DNA from: a virus
Length of the DNA stretch: 20,809 bases
IMG/VR virus record: IMGVR_UViG_3300008113_001973
Span: 1 to 20,809 of that record
Reading direction: 5' to 3' (one strand)
Shown here: one piece after another, positions 12,428-19,009 of the stretch
Layout: the number at the start of each line of letters is the position of its first letter
Position numbering within the stretch: the stretch's first letter is position 1
Position numbers and translations under genes: made by a program
The notes under the pieces: model-generated
Seen by the model: the letters and a program-made list of their open reading frames with translations, nothing else
Databases searched by the model: none
What the model was told of the DNA's origin: nothing

Positions 12428-13591
12428 TTAGAATGGTATTTCTTCATCAGGTGAGTTGGGCATCACAGGTGCGGTGTTTGCTTCCGCAACTTTAACGTCC
12501 ACTTTGGAATACAGATCAAGGAAAGAATCCTTAGTCTCTTGGTCAAAACGATTCACACAGAGTTGAATTGCTTTTTGACGGTCTTTGAAGATAGAATAGG
12601 TCTTTGCAATGTGTACCAAACGGCGGGTGGAAACAATCTCATCAACACCACCTTCGGCAAATGTTTTACGAATCACATCAGCCCACTTTACAAGGTTCTC
12701 AGCAAATTCATCATCATTCAACAATGGTTTGAGAATCTTGAGTTCAACTTTGGACTCAGGATATTCCTGTTCAACAGTAATGTTGAAACGTTCAAGAAAC
12801 GCATCATCAAGAATTTGTGAGAGGTAACGACCTTCTTCGGAGCCACGACCCTTGGTGTTTGCGGTTGCAATCACGTTGAAGCCACGCTTCGGATAAATGT
12901 ATTCACCAGACTTTTTGTTGAAGTAAGGTTTACCTTCAAGAATACCTTGCAGGCACATGAGTTTGTTAGAACCACGGTCAACTTCGTCAATCAATAGAAT
13001 TGCGCCACGTTTCATTGCGGTCATCACAGGACCATCACGATACACCACGTTACCATCAACCAGTGTCGGACCACCAATCAGGTCAGATTCATCGGTTTCA
13101 ACAGAGATGTTAACACGGATACATTCACGCTTGAGTGTGGCGCAAACTTGTTCAACCATCAGTGTCTTACCATTACCAGACATACCGGTAATAAACACTG
13201 GAAAGAATTCTTGTGAGAGTACAATAGAGGTGAGGTCTTTGTAGAAACCAAAAGGAACATAGCCTTGATACTTTTCTGGAATGGAAGTATCTGCATGGTC
13301 TTCAAGTTTCTTTTGACGGAGAACATGAATCGTGGCAGGTTGTGCGAGATCAACTGTGTCGAGTTCTTCCGTCACTACAGGAGCAGTGAGTGGTGCTTTG
13401 AGTGCATCAGGTGCATCAGGAAGGCGGTATTGGCCACGACCAGCACGGAAGTCTTGTCGAGTGACAAACCAAAAAGGATAGGGTACGGCACGTTCATCAA
13501 CTACACGTTGAATTTGGTCACGGGTCAGAATGGCATTCACTCCGAACATTTCAGATGCCGCTTGCACAAACGCTTTCGCATTACGATTCAT
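12428..13591 (-). CDS. CobS/MoxR-type AAA+ ATPase (387 aa)
   Basis: The ATG at 13591 is chosen because GGAG lies six bases upstream; another ATG twelve bases earlier overlaps that site. Residues 1-65 form a small domain (AILTRDQIQRVV...GRGQYRLPDAP) resembling a winged helix. The AAA_5-type core has Walker A GMSGNGKT (about 136-143), the pre-sensor insert ETDESDLIGGP, Walker B AILLIDEVDR (about 197-206), and VIATANTKGRG with the downstream FLERF arginine. Phage CobS-like ATPases are common in T4-like genomes with unknown targets. The last residues are SPDEEIPF, like an SSB C-terminal tip. It is a single-gene unit. Confidence 0.9.
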   Translation of the reverse strand: MNRNAKAFVQAASEMFGVNAILTRDQIQRVVDERAVPYPFWFVTRQDFRAGRGQYRLPDAPDALKAPLTAPVVTEELDTVDLAQPATIHVLRQKKLEDHADTSIPEKYQGYVPFGFYKDLTSIVLSQEFFPVFITGMSGNGKTLMVEQVCATLKRECIRVNISVETDESDLIGGPTLVDGNVVYRDGPVMTAMKRGAILLIDEVDRGSNKLMCLQGILEGKPYFNKKSGEYIYPKRGFNVIATANTKGRGSEEGRYLSQILDDAFLERFNITVEQEYPESKVELKILKPLLNDDEFAENLVKWADVIRKTFAEGGVDEIVSTRRLVHIAKTYSIFKDRQKAIQLCVNRFDQETKDSFLDLYSKVDVKVAEANTAPVMPNSPDEEIPF

Positions 13592-13617
13592 AAAATTCTC
13601 CATAATAAAGTGTTTCT

Positions 13618-13646
13618 ATTGTATCACAGTTCTTGCCAGATGGCAA
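13618..13646 (-). promoter_or_regulatory. Promoter TTGCCA-N17-TACAAT for the CobS-like gene
   Basis: Minus-strand TTGCCA (13646-13641), 17-base spacer, TACAAT (13623-13618). The -35 box is one arm of the palindrome TTGCCATCTGGCAA (13633-13646). Confidence 0.8.
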
Positions 13647-13812
13647 CCATTTTTTGGTAGATATGTTGCAAAGAAACAACAATCATGTACCAGTTTATAT
13701 CCATATTCACCTCTTTCCATTCTTGTTTGTTGCATACATAGGTATGTCCATCCTTTGAATCATACCATCCACCACCATCAGACCAGGTCCACCTGTACCT
13801 GAAATTCTTCAC
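13624..13812 (-). CDS. Possible small protein with uncertain start (about 62 aa)
   Basis: A frame fills the space between the CobS-like gene and the gene at 13778. It reads FRYRWTWSDGGGWYDSKDGH, TYVCNKQEWKEVNMDINWYM and IVVSLQHIYQKMVAIWQEL. The composition is protein-like, but no ATG precedes the likely N-terminus. A GTG at 13812 is a possible start, and a later ATG (MDINWY) with AGAGG upstream would give only 26 residues. The stop lies inside the promoter of the CobS-like gene. Function unknown. Confidence 0.42.
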   Translation of the reverse strand: MKNFRYRWTWSDGGGWYDSKDGHTYVCNKQEWKEVNMDINWYMIVVSLQHIYQKMVAIWQEL

Positions 13813-14032
13813 GTTCCATCTTGTGATTATAAACTGCAACAGTAGTGGCTACACCAGTAGCATTATCTTTTCCATTAGACAATTTCATCAATGCAGAATA
13901 CATGACAGTGCTATGTGTGGAAAAAGGTAATTCAGTTGCACCTTTTACGGTGGTATAGAAACCAATACCATTTAGAATCACACGGATTCTTTGAGAGTTA
14001 TTCAGACCCCAGATAACTTGTTTGGTACGCAT
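13778..14032 (-). CDS. Hypothetical phage protein (84 aa)
   Basis: The protein starts MRTKQVIWGLNNSQRIRVIL and contains VMYSALMKLSNGKDNATGVATTVAVYNHKMEREEF, ending QVQVDLV. The YSALxKLSN...ATxVxxY pattern and a beta-rich end recur in uncharacterised phage proteins I know. AAGGA lies seven bases before the ATG, with its own promoter at 14063-14090. Function unknown. Confidence 0.72.
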   Translation of the reverse strand: MRTKQVIWGLNNSQRIRVILNGIGFYTTVKGATELPFSTHSTVMYSALMKLSNGKDNATGVATTVAVYNHKMEREEFQVQVDLV

Positions 14033-14062
14033 CGTATTGTCCTTTGTTGCTGTCTAGGTTCT

Positions 14063-14090
14063 ATTATACCACAGGCCAAAAAAAAGGCAA
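14063..14090 (-). promoter_or_regulatory. Promoter TTGCCT-N16-TATAAT inside a terminator
   Basis: Minus-strand TTGCCT (14090-14085), 16-base spacer, TATAAT (14068-14063). The -35 box is part of the 3' arm of the terminator stem, and the T-run lies in the spacer. Confidence 0.72.
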
Positions 14091-14107
14091 CCATAAAGAT
14101 TGCCTTT
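14078..14107 (-). terminator. Intrinsic terminator of the 18978-14125 unit
   Basis: Minus-strand AAAGGCAA (14107-14100), a nine-base loop and TTGCCTTT (14090-14083) form a perfect eight-pair stem. It is followed by an unbroken run of Ts to 14078. It lies 18 bases after the stop at 14125. Confidence 0.85.
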
Positions 14108-14124
14108 GTTGTTTTTTTACAACA

Positions 14125-14328
14125 TCACCATTGTCCGTCCGAACAACTAAGGACGTATTGGTAAACCCGTTTCCGTCCTTCTTCATCCGCTAAGTATACA
14201 GCATTAGGTGTTTTACCATCAAATGCTTTATTAGAAGAATGCCACCACCAATCAATCATATCTGCACGACCTAACATTGCCTGTAGATAACGATTAATTT
14301 CTATTTTGGTTATAATATGTTCAGACAT
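14125..14328 (-). CDS. DUF2384/ParS-like (Xre-MbcA antitoxin C-terminal type) protein (67 aa)
   Basis: The start is the ATG at 14328, with AGGAG six bases upstream; another ATG at 14334 is too close to that site. RYLQAMLGRADMIDWWWHSSNKAFDGKTPNAVYLADEEGRKRVYQYV fits the W-xx-xN-xAF-x-G-x-TP ... V-xx-Y pattern of the DUF2384/MbcA-ParS-Xre C-terminal domain. That domain in antitoxins binds RES-type toxins, but similar short proteins without a toxin are common in phages. No toxin gene is adjacent. It is last in its unit. Confidence 0.65.
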   Translation of the reverse strand: MSEHIITKIEINRYLQAMLGRADMIDWWWHSSNKAFDGKTPNAVYLADEEGRKRVYQYVLSCSDGQW

Positions 14329-14743
14329 TATCATCTCCTAAATGTTCTGGAAAGGTGTGTGCATTACAAGCCGTATAAATCCAGCCTTTACCACGGCGTT
14401 TACCAGGTGAACCACATTTCTCACAAGTAATATCAGCCATACTCTCTGCCATACTCAACATACCGAGTATACGGTCATCACCACCATCATAATAAAAACG
14501 TAAACCACCAAACTTTTCTTTAATTTGTGTTACGACAACCTGTTGAACAATAGGTGGAGAATCTTGATTTCTGTTAATCCAATCCAGATAACTCTGTATG
14601 TTTGAACATAATGCGTTTATAATTGGATACCAACCATCAGAGCATTCAATACCGAGATACTCTATATGTGCATCAAACGAGGATTGATTAGCAAAAATCT
14701 TCGGATAATTTTTAGATAGCTTTGACTCCAATTCAGTACGCAT
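14321..14743 (-). CDS. Zinc-binding conserved phage protein (140 aa)
   Basis: The protein has a helical N-terminal region, CSDGWYPIINALCSNIQSYL, then TQIKEKFGGLRFYYDGGDDRI and a C-terminal knuckle with C107-x2-C110 (CEKCGSPG) and C126-x2-H129 (TACNAH). The string KEKFGGLRFYY..GGDD.I.G and CExCG.PG...GWI.T.C belongs to a widely seen, uncharacterised phage family. A structural zinc site is likely. The ATG overlaps the upstream TAA by one base. Function unknown. Confidence 0.78.
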   Translation of the reverse strand: MRTELESKLSKNYPKIFANQSSFDAHIEYLGIECSDGWYPIINALCSNIQSYLDWINRNQDSPPIVQQVVVTQIKEKFGGLRFYYDGGDDRILGMLSMAESMADITCEKCGSPGKRRGKGWIYTACNAHTFPEHLGDDNV

Positions 14744-14943
14744 TACCAGTCCTTTGTATCGGTGATATCAATGTTAGTATCATTCTTTTCGAACAAATCA
14801 AATCTTACATTTATATTAGAACCAATACCAGATGTTTGGCTACTTTCAATTTCAAATCGGTCTATATTGAAACTTTCAAAATGTTCAATGATTTTATACA
14901 GTTTTTTAATCTGCTCACGATTCAATACAATGCTTTTATTCAT
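14743..14943 (-). CDS. Hypothetical small protein (66 aa)
   Basis: The start at 14943 is chosen because GGAG lies six bases upstream and the ATG follows the previous TAA by one base. The protein (MNKSIVLNREQIKKLYKIIEH, then RFEIESSQTSGIGSNINVRF) has an N-terminal helix and a beta hairpin, and an acidic end DTNIDITDTKDW. Not recognised. Confidence 0.7.
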   Translation of the reverse strand: MNKSIVLNREQIKKLYKIIEHFESFNIDRFEIESSQTSGIGSNINVRFDLFEKNDTNIDITDTKDW

Positions 14944-14944
14944 A

Positions 14945-15136
14945 TTAATCTCCATAGTAATGTATAACAGTTTCCAATGCTTCAAGTAATCGGGTATTGT
15001 ACACCACATCCTCTGGATGCATATACCCACCTTTTTTAAATGCTTTCAATTCTTTTTTGATATATTTCTGGTGCTCTTTCAGGCACACCAATGTAATACG
15101 TTCAGCCGTTTCAATATCAATTTCAAGTTTAGTCAT
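14945..15136 (-). CDS. Conserved small phage protein (63 aa)
   Basis: The protein begins MTKLEIDIETAERITLVCLK and continues KKELKAFKKGGYMHPEDVVY before ALETVIHYYGD. MTKLEID-xx-A-xxIT...K-YMHPEDVV-N-x-L...YYG is a pattern I know from many T4-like phages. It is helical and charged. The ATG overlaps the TAA of the PNK-like gene by one base (TAATG), which excludes the longer start at 15148. Function unknown. Confidence 0.8.
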   Translation of the reverse strand: MTKLEIDIETAERITLVCLKEHQKYIKKELKAFKKGGYMHPEDVVYNTRLLEALETVIHYYGD

Positions 15137-15606
15137 TATGCTCTCCAAATCTCGTTAAAGCCTTCTTCCAATGTTGGTTCTTCCCAATTAGCAATCATGT
15201 TATCCAACACCTCCGATGGTATCACCTTTTCAGGTCTGTTGGCAAGCCTGCTTTGGAGTTCTTGAGGCTCTGGGATCCGAAAAACAACACCAATCGCATA
15301 ATATTCCGGTAACATTCGGAATTTCTTCGCTCTTGATGCAGTGGTAGTAGAGGTTTGGTCCCAAATTATAGTATGACCATGCTTACGTGCAAATACAACT
15401 TGTTCAGCCATAAGATTAACTGCTGTGGGCATATATTCATCAAACACTTCAGAATAAGTCTTGCCTTTTTTTCTAGCATAGTCTTCCACAAACACATCAG
15501 TAGAAACTACGGTTAAACCCAATGCCCAGTCTTGGTTCTTAATCCAAGTGGACTTACCGGAACCTGGTACACCGACCAGCATATAGAGTTTAGGTTTTTC
15601 GTTCAT
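15136..15606 (-). CDS. Polynucleotide-kinase-like P-loop protein (156 aa)
   Basis: Walker A is GVPGSGKST at residues 12-20, followed by STD at 35-37 (Asp where T4 Pnk has its catalytic Asp), and IIWDQTS at 80-86, the usual AAA_33/kinase pattern. The C-terminal part (RIPEPQELQSRLANRPEKVIP...WEEPTLEEGF) contains the lid region and the typical WEEP end. The likely reaction is transfer of phosphate to a 5'-OH nucleic acid end or a related small substrate. No phosphatase domain is fused. It overlaps the previous small gene by 17 bases and the next by one. Confidence 0.83.
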   Translation of the reverse strand: MNEKPKLYMLVGVPGSGKSTWIKNQDWALGLTVVSTDVFVEDYARKKGKTYSEVFDEYMPTAVNLMAEQVVFARKHGHTIIWDQTSTTTASRAKKFRMLPEYYAIGVVFRIPEPQELQSRLANRPEKVIPSEVLDNMIANWEEPTLEEGFNEIWRA

Positions 15607-15736
15607 TTAATACCTCTCGACAATCAATCAATAAATCTCTTACTGCATTATGGTTAGCGAGTTCGGGATTGAAAAGACCACCATTGAACAAATATGCAGT
15701 GATTCTATCAATCAGTTCTTTAGTTTGTTCGCCCAT
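15590..15736 (-). CDS. Conserved small phage protein, GGLFNPE motif (48 aa)
   Basis: The protein reads MGEQTKELIDRITAYLFNGG then LFNPELANHNAVRDLLIDCREVLNERKT. The pattern of a short helix, YL-x-GGLFNPE, and VRDLxIDCRxxL matches small uncharacterised phage proteins that I recognise. It overlaps both neighbours by 17 bases. It is too short for default gene-finder cut-offs but is well supported by its similarity to a known pattern. Confidence 0.78.
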   Translation of the reverse strand: MGEQTKELIDRITAYLFNGGLFNPELANHNAVRDLLIDCREVLNERKT

Positions 15737-15920
15737 CTTGAATTTCCTGTAATTTTTTCAATGCTTCAATCAATGCTGGTATTGTTCGTCTATCGAATTC
15801 AAATTTAATGGGTGTGCCCAAGAAATCATAATCATGTATTTGCATTGACACCATCATCAACCTATCATCGCTCATGGTAATATATGGAGAACCGTCCGGT
15901 TTTTCTAGAATGATTTTCAT
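15720..15920 (-). CDS. Hypothetical small protein (66 aa)
   Basis: The protein begins MKIILEKPDGSPYITMSDDR, then MVSMQIHDYDFLGTPIKFEF, and ends with the helix IPALIEALKKLQEIQDGRTN. Three or four beta strands and a C-terminal helix seem likely. The ATG overlaps the preceding stop by four bases. Not recognised. Confidence 0.7.
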   Translation of the reverse strand: MKIILEKPDGSPYITMSDDRLMMVSMQIHDYDFLGTPIKFEFDRRTIPALIEALKKLQEIQDGRTN

Positions 15921-16225
15921 ACATTTCCCAATCCTATTCTTGAATAACCTAACTTGCTCTTAATATCTCTACGGTTCGTTTTCTTTTCTGGTTTCCAAGC
16001 ACGTGGATCAACTGTTTCACCAGTAAGTACATACCGAAAGTCTGGATCATAGACCATGCGACCCGTCAAGTGCCATATTGGTTCACCATTATATGGAAAA
16101 ATACAACCACGACACATACACCAACTCCAGCCCCTGTCAGTCATTACATTGCCATTGACCGTACCAACGTATTTAATTACATTACCTTTGTGCATTTCTT
16201 TGATAGCTTCGTGATAGTCAATCAT
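15917..16225 (-). CDS. Conserved phage protein (102 aa)
   Basis: The N-terminus MIDYHEAIKEMHKGNVIKYV resembles a common phage pattern (F-xEAIKxMxxGKxVKY) seen in small early proteins. Cys and Trp are unusually clustered (WSWCMCRGC), followed by IWHLTGRMVYDPDFRYVLT and a basic tail (KKTNRRDIKSKLGYSRIG). It overlaps the exonuclease start and the next gene by four bases. Function unknown. Confidence 0.72.
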   Translation of the reverse strand: MIDYHEAIKEMHKGNVIKYVGTVNGNVMTDRGWSWCMCRGCIFPYNGEPIWHLTGRMVYDPDFRYVLTGETVDPRAWKPEKKTNRRDIKSKLGYSRIGLGNV

Positions 16226-16653
16226 TTCTTTCTCTTTTCATAAACATCACGGATGGCTCTGGCATCATGTAGTGCATTATGTGGTACGACCGATTCATAT
16301 TCAATACTAAAGTCTAATTCGAATTTGATATTATTCTTCAGTGCAATTCGTTGACCTGGACCAGTAATGAGAGATTCACAGAAATATCGAATATCATCTG
16401 GCCAATCTGCAACGATAGTACAATCACCTACCCAGTTTAGATATTGTGCAAGTGTCTGTTGGAACTTATTATGTGTACATGGATTCAAAAACAAGTGGGG
16501 TACAACATTTTCTGCAACCCAAGGTTCCAATTGGTCTTTGATTTCCAATTCAACATAGAATTCAGGAATCGTATTATTCTCTGGCACCAAAGCCATGGAG
16601 ATTAGTTTACCACCAAAACCATTGAATTCGGTGTCTAGAAATAATTTAAGCAT
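16222..16653 (-). CDS. DEDDh 3'-5' exonuclease (143 aa)
   Basis: FLDTEFNG carries D7 and E9 of motif I. DWPDDIRYF near 83-91 provides the motif II Asp (D86 likely), and HNALHDARAIRD (H125, D130) forms the DEDDh motif III. The small size is like phage DnaQ/RNase T-like exonucleases that act on single-stranded DNA or RNA 3' ends. All four acidic residues and the His are present, so it should be active. It is a distinct gene from the DexA-like enzyme at 19190. Neighbours overlap by one and four bases. Confidence 0.85.
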   Translation of the reverse strand: MLKLFLDTEFNGFGGKLISMALVPENNTIPEFYVELEIKDQLEPWVAENVVPHLFLNPCTHNKFQQTLAQYLNWVGDCTIVADWPDDIRYFCESLITGPGQRIALKNNIKFELDFSIEYESVVPHNALHDARAIRDVYEKRKK

Positions 16654-16913
16654 TACATTCCTTTATCAAAGGTGTCTCGAATCACAGATATTGCGGCTTC
16701 AGTAGCCCATCCAATATCTTCATTCTCAAAATTGGAGACACCAATAAGTGCAATCCGTTGAACACATTTTTGCACAACTAAATCAGCAAACTTTTCCAAT
16801 TCGTAATCATATGAACAGGACCAATCCACCACAGCATCCACTGGTGCATGTTCTTCGCCATTCCATAATACAAACCCAGCCTCGTCGGCCAACTCTTTAA
16901 TTAGTTTCTTCAT
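16653..16913 (-). CDS. Paralogue of the ELIV family, diverged C-terminus (86 aa)
   Basis: MKKLIKELADEAGFVLWNGE parallels MNERIKQLADDAGFLMWDGE of the gene at 17430. The 25-residue block from GEEHAPVD to YELEKFA is identical in both. The second half (KCVQRIALIGVSNFENEDIGWATEAAISVIRDTFDKGM) is different and lacks the usual QHFGVEE ending. Such short helical phage proteins have no known function. It overlaps both neighbours (ATGA upstream, one base downstream). Confidence 0.75.
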   Translation of the reverse strand: MKKLIKELADEAGFVLWNGEEHAPVDAVVDWSCSYDYELEKFADLVVQKCVQRIALIGVSNFENEDIGWATEAAISVIRDTFDKGM

Positions 16914-17050
16914 TCTTCAACCTTGAATCGATTTTGAAGTTTACGCTTGAAATAACCTTTGAGTATCATATCATCAAATACAAAGAAGGCAACCCCCCAC
17001 ATGATAGCCAGCATAGAGAGAAACAGCAAATCAGAAATAATATAAATCAT
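16910..17050 (-). CDS. Small single-helix membrane protein (46 aa)
   Basis: MIYIISDLLFLSMLAIMWGV and AFFVFDD form one long N-terminal hydrophobic helix, followed by the positive segment MILKGYFKRKLQNRFKVEE, so an N-out, C-in inner-membrane topology is likely. ATGA overlaps join it to the genes on both sides. The end FKVEE echoes the HFGVEE ending of adjacent paralogues, perhaps a trace of recombination. Function unknown. Confidence 0.68.
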   Translation of the reverse strand: MIYIISDLLFLSMLAIMWGVAFFVFDDMILKGYFKRKLQNRFKVEE

Positions 17051-17169
17051 TCTGCTACTCCGAAATGTTGCAACAAAAAATCACCTTCGATATCAAAAAC
17101 TTTTAGTTCTTTAGTTACTTGCTTTGCACATTCTTTCACAATCAACTCACAAAAAAACTCTATATCCAT
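17047..17169 (-). CDS. Short ELIV-family paralogue, possibly frameshifted (40 aa)
   Basis: The frame reads MDIEFFCELIVKECAKQVTK then ELKVFDIEGDFLLQHFGVAE. It keeps the F-x-ELIV-x-EC and QHFGV-x-E signatures of the family but lacks the N-terminal half. Upstream, the usual ATGA start (17215) enters a different frame. Removing a single base near that start would join it in frame to this coding stretch as MNGEAITGSNETGDVMD... It is either a truncated gene using an internal ATG or a frameshifted copy. No good Shine-Dalgarno precedes the internal ATG. Confidence 0.6.
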   Translation of the reverse strand: MDIEFFCELIVKECAKQVTKELKVFDIEGDFLLQHFGVAE

Positions 17170-17211
17170 AACATCACCAGTTTCATTACTTCCTGTTATA
17201 GCTTCGCCGGT

Positions 17212-17433
17212 TCATTCTTCAACTCCGAAATGTTGTTCGATCCGCATGGCAATGATTAGACCAGGACCGCCAAGTTTAGAACCATCATATTCTTGGGCAA
17301 TGGACATACATTCCTTCACAATCAACTCGGCGAACTTTTTACGATTGAAACTTTCAGCAGTAGAAGTACCGTTTAGTCCGCACTTCACTGTTTCAGTTGC
17401 CTGTCTTTCAAGTTGTTTAACTCGTTCGTTCAT
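17212..17433 (-). CDS. ELIV-family paralogue (73 aa)
   Basis: MNERVKQLERQATETVKCGL begins the protein, followed by FNRKKFAELIVKECMSIAQE and the end AMRIEQHFGVEE. MNER...KFAELIV-x-EC...QHFGVEE is the family signature, seen in many uncharacterised phage proteins that I recognise. The ATG overlaps the TGA of the gene at 17430 by four bases. Function unknown; helical. Confidence 0.78.
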   Translation of the reverse strand: MNERVKQLERQATETVKCGLNGTSTAESFNRKKFAELIVKECMSIAQEYDGSKLGGPGLIIAMRIEQHFGVEE

Positions 17434-17696
17434 TCTTCAACTCCGAAATGTTGTTTAATCTCCGTCATACATTGTGTGCCACCATTCAACCAAGTATCTA
17501 CTGATTCGGGAACAGGGTCACTGATAACTTGCTCACAACATCCTAAACATTCCCTCACAATCAACTCGGCGAACTTTTCCAATTCATAATCATATGAACA
17601 GGACCAATCCACCACGGCGTCAACCGGTGCATGTTCTTCACCATCCCACATTAGAAAACCGGCATCATCGGCCAATTGTTTAATTCGTTCGTTCAT
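17430..17696 (-). CDS. ELIV-family paralogue, full form (88 aa)
   Basis: The protein has the full layout: MNERIKQLADDAGFLMWDGE, the central block HAPVDAVVDWSCSYDYELEK, FAELIVRECLGCCEQ and the ending TEIKQHFGVEE. The central block is almost the same as in 16653 at DNA level. The ATG overlaps the preceding TGA by four bases. Function unknown; probably helical and soluble. Confidence 0.8.
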   Translation of the reverse strand: MNERIKQLADDAGFLMWDGEEHAPVDAVVDWSCSYDYELEKFAELIVRECLGCCEQVISDPVPESVDTWLNGGTQCMTEIKQHFGVEE

Positions 17697-17920
17697 ACAA
17701 ATCCATTACCAAATACTTTTGTTCCGAGTGCCACATTCGAATTATCTTCACGTTCGGCAATAATATCCATGTGGTGTTTGGATGGATAATGACGGAGGCA
17801 ATGATGTGCTTGAATACGGAGTGATTTTGGAATCCGTGGAGTTACCTTTGGATCCAATAGGTCCAATAGAAACTGCTCGGTTTTAATCACGGCATTTTTA
17901 CGTTCTTGTGGTACTGTCAT
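17693..17920 (-). CDS. BPSL0761-family-like protein (75 aa)
   Basis: MTVPQERKNAVIKTEQFLLD begins the protein, followed by PRIPKSLRIQAHHCLRHYPS. MTxPxERxxAV...FLxDL...P-x-P-xxxRxxAxxxLRHYP is the pattern of the BPSL0761 family, known from Burkholderiales genomes, and similar proteins occur in phages. The N-terminal 55 residues match; the tail (NVALGTKVFGNGFV) does not. Function unknown. It overlaps both neighbours by four bases. Confidence 0.72.
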   Translation of the reverse strand: MTVPQERKNAVIKTEQFLLDLLDPKVTPRIPKSLRIQAHHCLRHYPSKHHMDIIAEREDNSNVALGTKVFGNGFV

Positions 17921-18345
17921 AGCTTTTCAACAATAATTTTATTCCCCATCTCCTCACCAAAGGAGACATTCTCATAATATATTTTCACAAGCCCTTTCCG
18001 TGCGAGTGATTCAATAGCGAGGAATGCACAGAATTGGTCAATTCTCTGTGAGAATGTATCAATATCTTTAAATGCAGTAAGCCCTTCACCTGCGGCTAAC
18101 ATCTCAGCCATAAGTGCAATCTCAGAGAATTGTTCAGAGTCTTCATCACCTGAGATTTTTAATAGATTCTCTACGTCATAATCGGATAAACTTTTCAAAA
18201 AATCACCGACCGACATATAACCTGATTCAGATAAATCAACGGCAAGTGTCCGTGTCACGGGCATTAACCCTTTTGACTTGATAATATTGTCATACACAAG
18301 GGTAAACTGACCTTCTTCATTATCACCGAATTCAAATTCATCCAT
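17917..18345 (-). CDS. Hypothetical acidic protein (142 aa)
   Basis: The protein is acidic and largely helical. It contains DEFEFGDNEEGQFTLVYDNI, a segment that could dimerise (LSESGYMSVGDFLKSLSDYD) and ALMAEMLAAGEGLTAF, and ends KIYYENVSFGEEMGNKIIVE. I do not recognise the family. A small potential basic pair is absent, so DNA binding is unlikely. It lies 10 bases after the upstream gene. Confidence 0.7.
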   Translation of the reverse strand: MDEFEFGDNEEGQFTLVYDNIIKSKGLMPVTRTLAVDLSESGYMSVGDFLKSLSDYDVENLLKISGDEDSEQFSEIALMAEMLAAGEGLTAFKDIDTFSQRIDQFCAFLAIESLARKGLVKIYYENVSFGEEMGNKIIVEKL

Positions 18346-18355
18346 AATATACCCC

Positions 18356-18586
18356 TTAAATAATCTTACCGAGAATGCCGTAGATCAATTGATCTAATTC
18401 AGCCTGATAGTCCTTACCGGTTCTACGCTTTACATATAGTGTCTGGAGAACCTGTCGCATTTCCTCACCATCAACGAATTGAGTATTATAATCATACCCT
18501 CTCCGTTTCAGTTCCTTGATAAGGTCATCATCAGAGAGTTCATCAAGTACATCGTCAACCTCAACATATGTGTTTACGTATGGCAT
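18356..18586 (-). CDS. Conserved phage protein, LIKELKRRG motif (76 aa)
   Basis: The start at 18586 overlaps the upstream TAA by one base (TAATG); an extension to 18610 would lie in that gene. The protein has YVEVDDVLDELSDDDLIKEL and KRRGYDYNTQFVDGEEMRQVL. The EV-xx-DxL-xxLxxxDLIxELxRRG pattern is common in phage and bacterial small proteins. Helical and acidic. Function unknown. Confidence 0.78.
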   Translation of the reverse strand: MPYVNTYVEVDDVLDELSDDDLIKELKRRGYDYNTQFVDGEEMRQVLQTLYVKRRTGKDYQAELDQLIYGILGKII

Positions 18587-18978
18587 TATGCAGTTTCCCT
18601 TCCTGCACAAAATTCAGCAAAATAAACCCATGGTCCAGTGAATATGGCTTTACCCCTATAATCCTTCACCGTGATACGGTCAGTATAAATGTGGTATTCA
18701 TATTCTTGCCCACAATCTTTGGAATTCACAGGGTAGAGGTAGAAACCACCAGCACCAATCTTAAAATGTGCAACCATTTGAGCGGCGAGGCAACCCATGC
18801 CATTAGCCAGTTTCCGAGTATCTCCGAGTGGAATACCATTGGTAATAGCTTCAAATGAGTTTAAAAATTCAGCCAGTTCTGCACCATGACCAGATGGATA
18901 ACCATCAAACTGGCGATACATATTGATAATTGGTTTGTTCAGGTCATCATAAACAAAAGTAAGAGAGCGAGTACCCAT
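18586..18978 (-). CDS. Conserved phage protein, MGTRSLTFVYD family (130 aa)
   Basis: MGTRSLTFVYDDLNKPIINM followed by YRQFDGYPSGHGAELAEFLN matches a phage protein family that I recognise by its invariant opening and YRQFDGYPSGHG. The C-terminal half (GGFYLYPVNSKDCGQEYEYHIY) is probably beta-rich. AAGGA precedes the ATG. It is the first gene after the promoter at 19010-19038, so it starts the long unit to 14125. Function unknown. Confidence 0.83.
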   Translation of the reverse strand: MGTRSLTFVYDDLNKPIINMYRQFDGYPSGHGAELAEFLNSFEAITNGIPLGDTRKLANGMGCLAAQMVAHFKIGAGGFYLYPVNSKDCGQEYEYHIYTDRITVKDYRGKAIFTGPWVYFAEFCAGRETA

Positions 18979-19009
18979 GATAATTCCTTTTCAGTTTTCA
19001 GGTGGTTCT

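Noticed and set aside
13265-13802. Plus-strand frames opposite the CobS-like gene
   Set aside because: Open by chance; the minus-strand AAA+ gene has full motif support.
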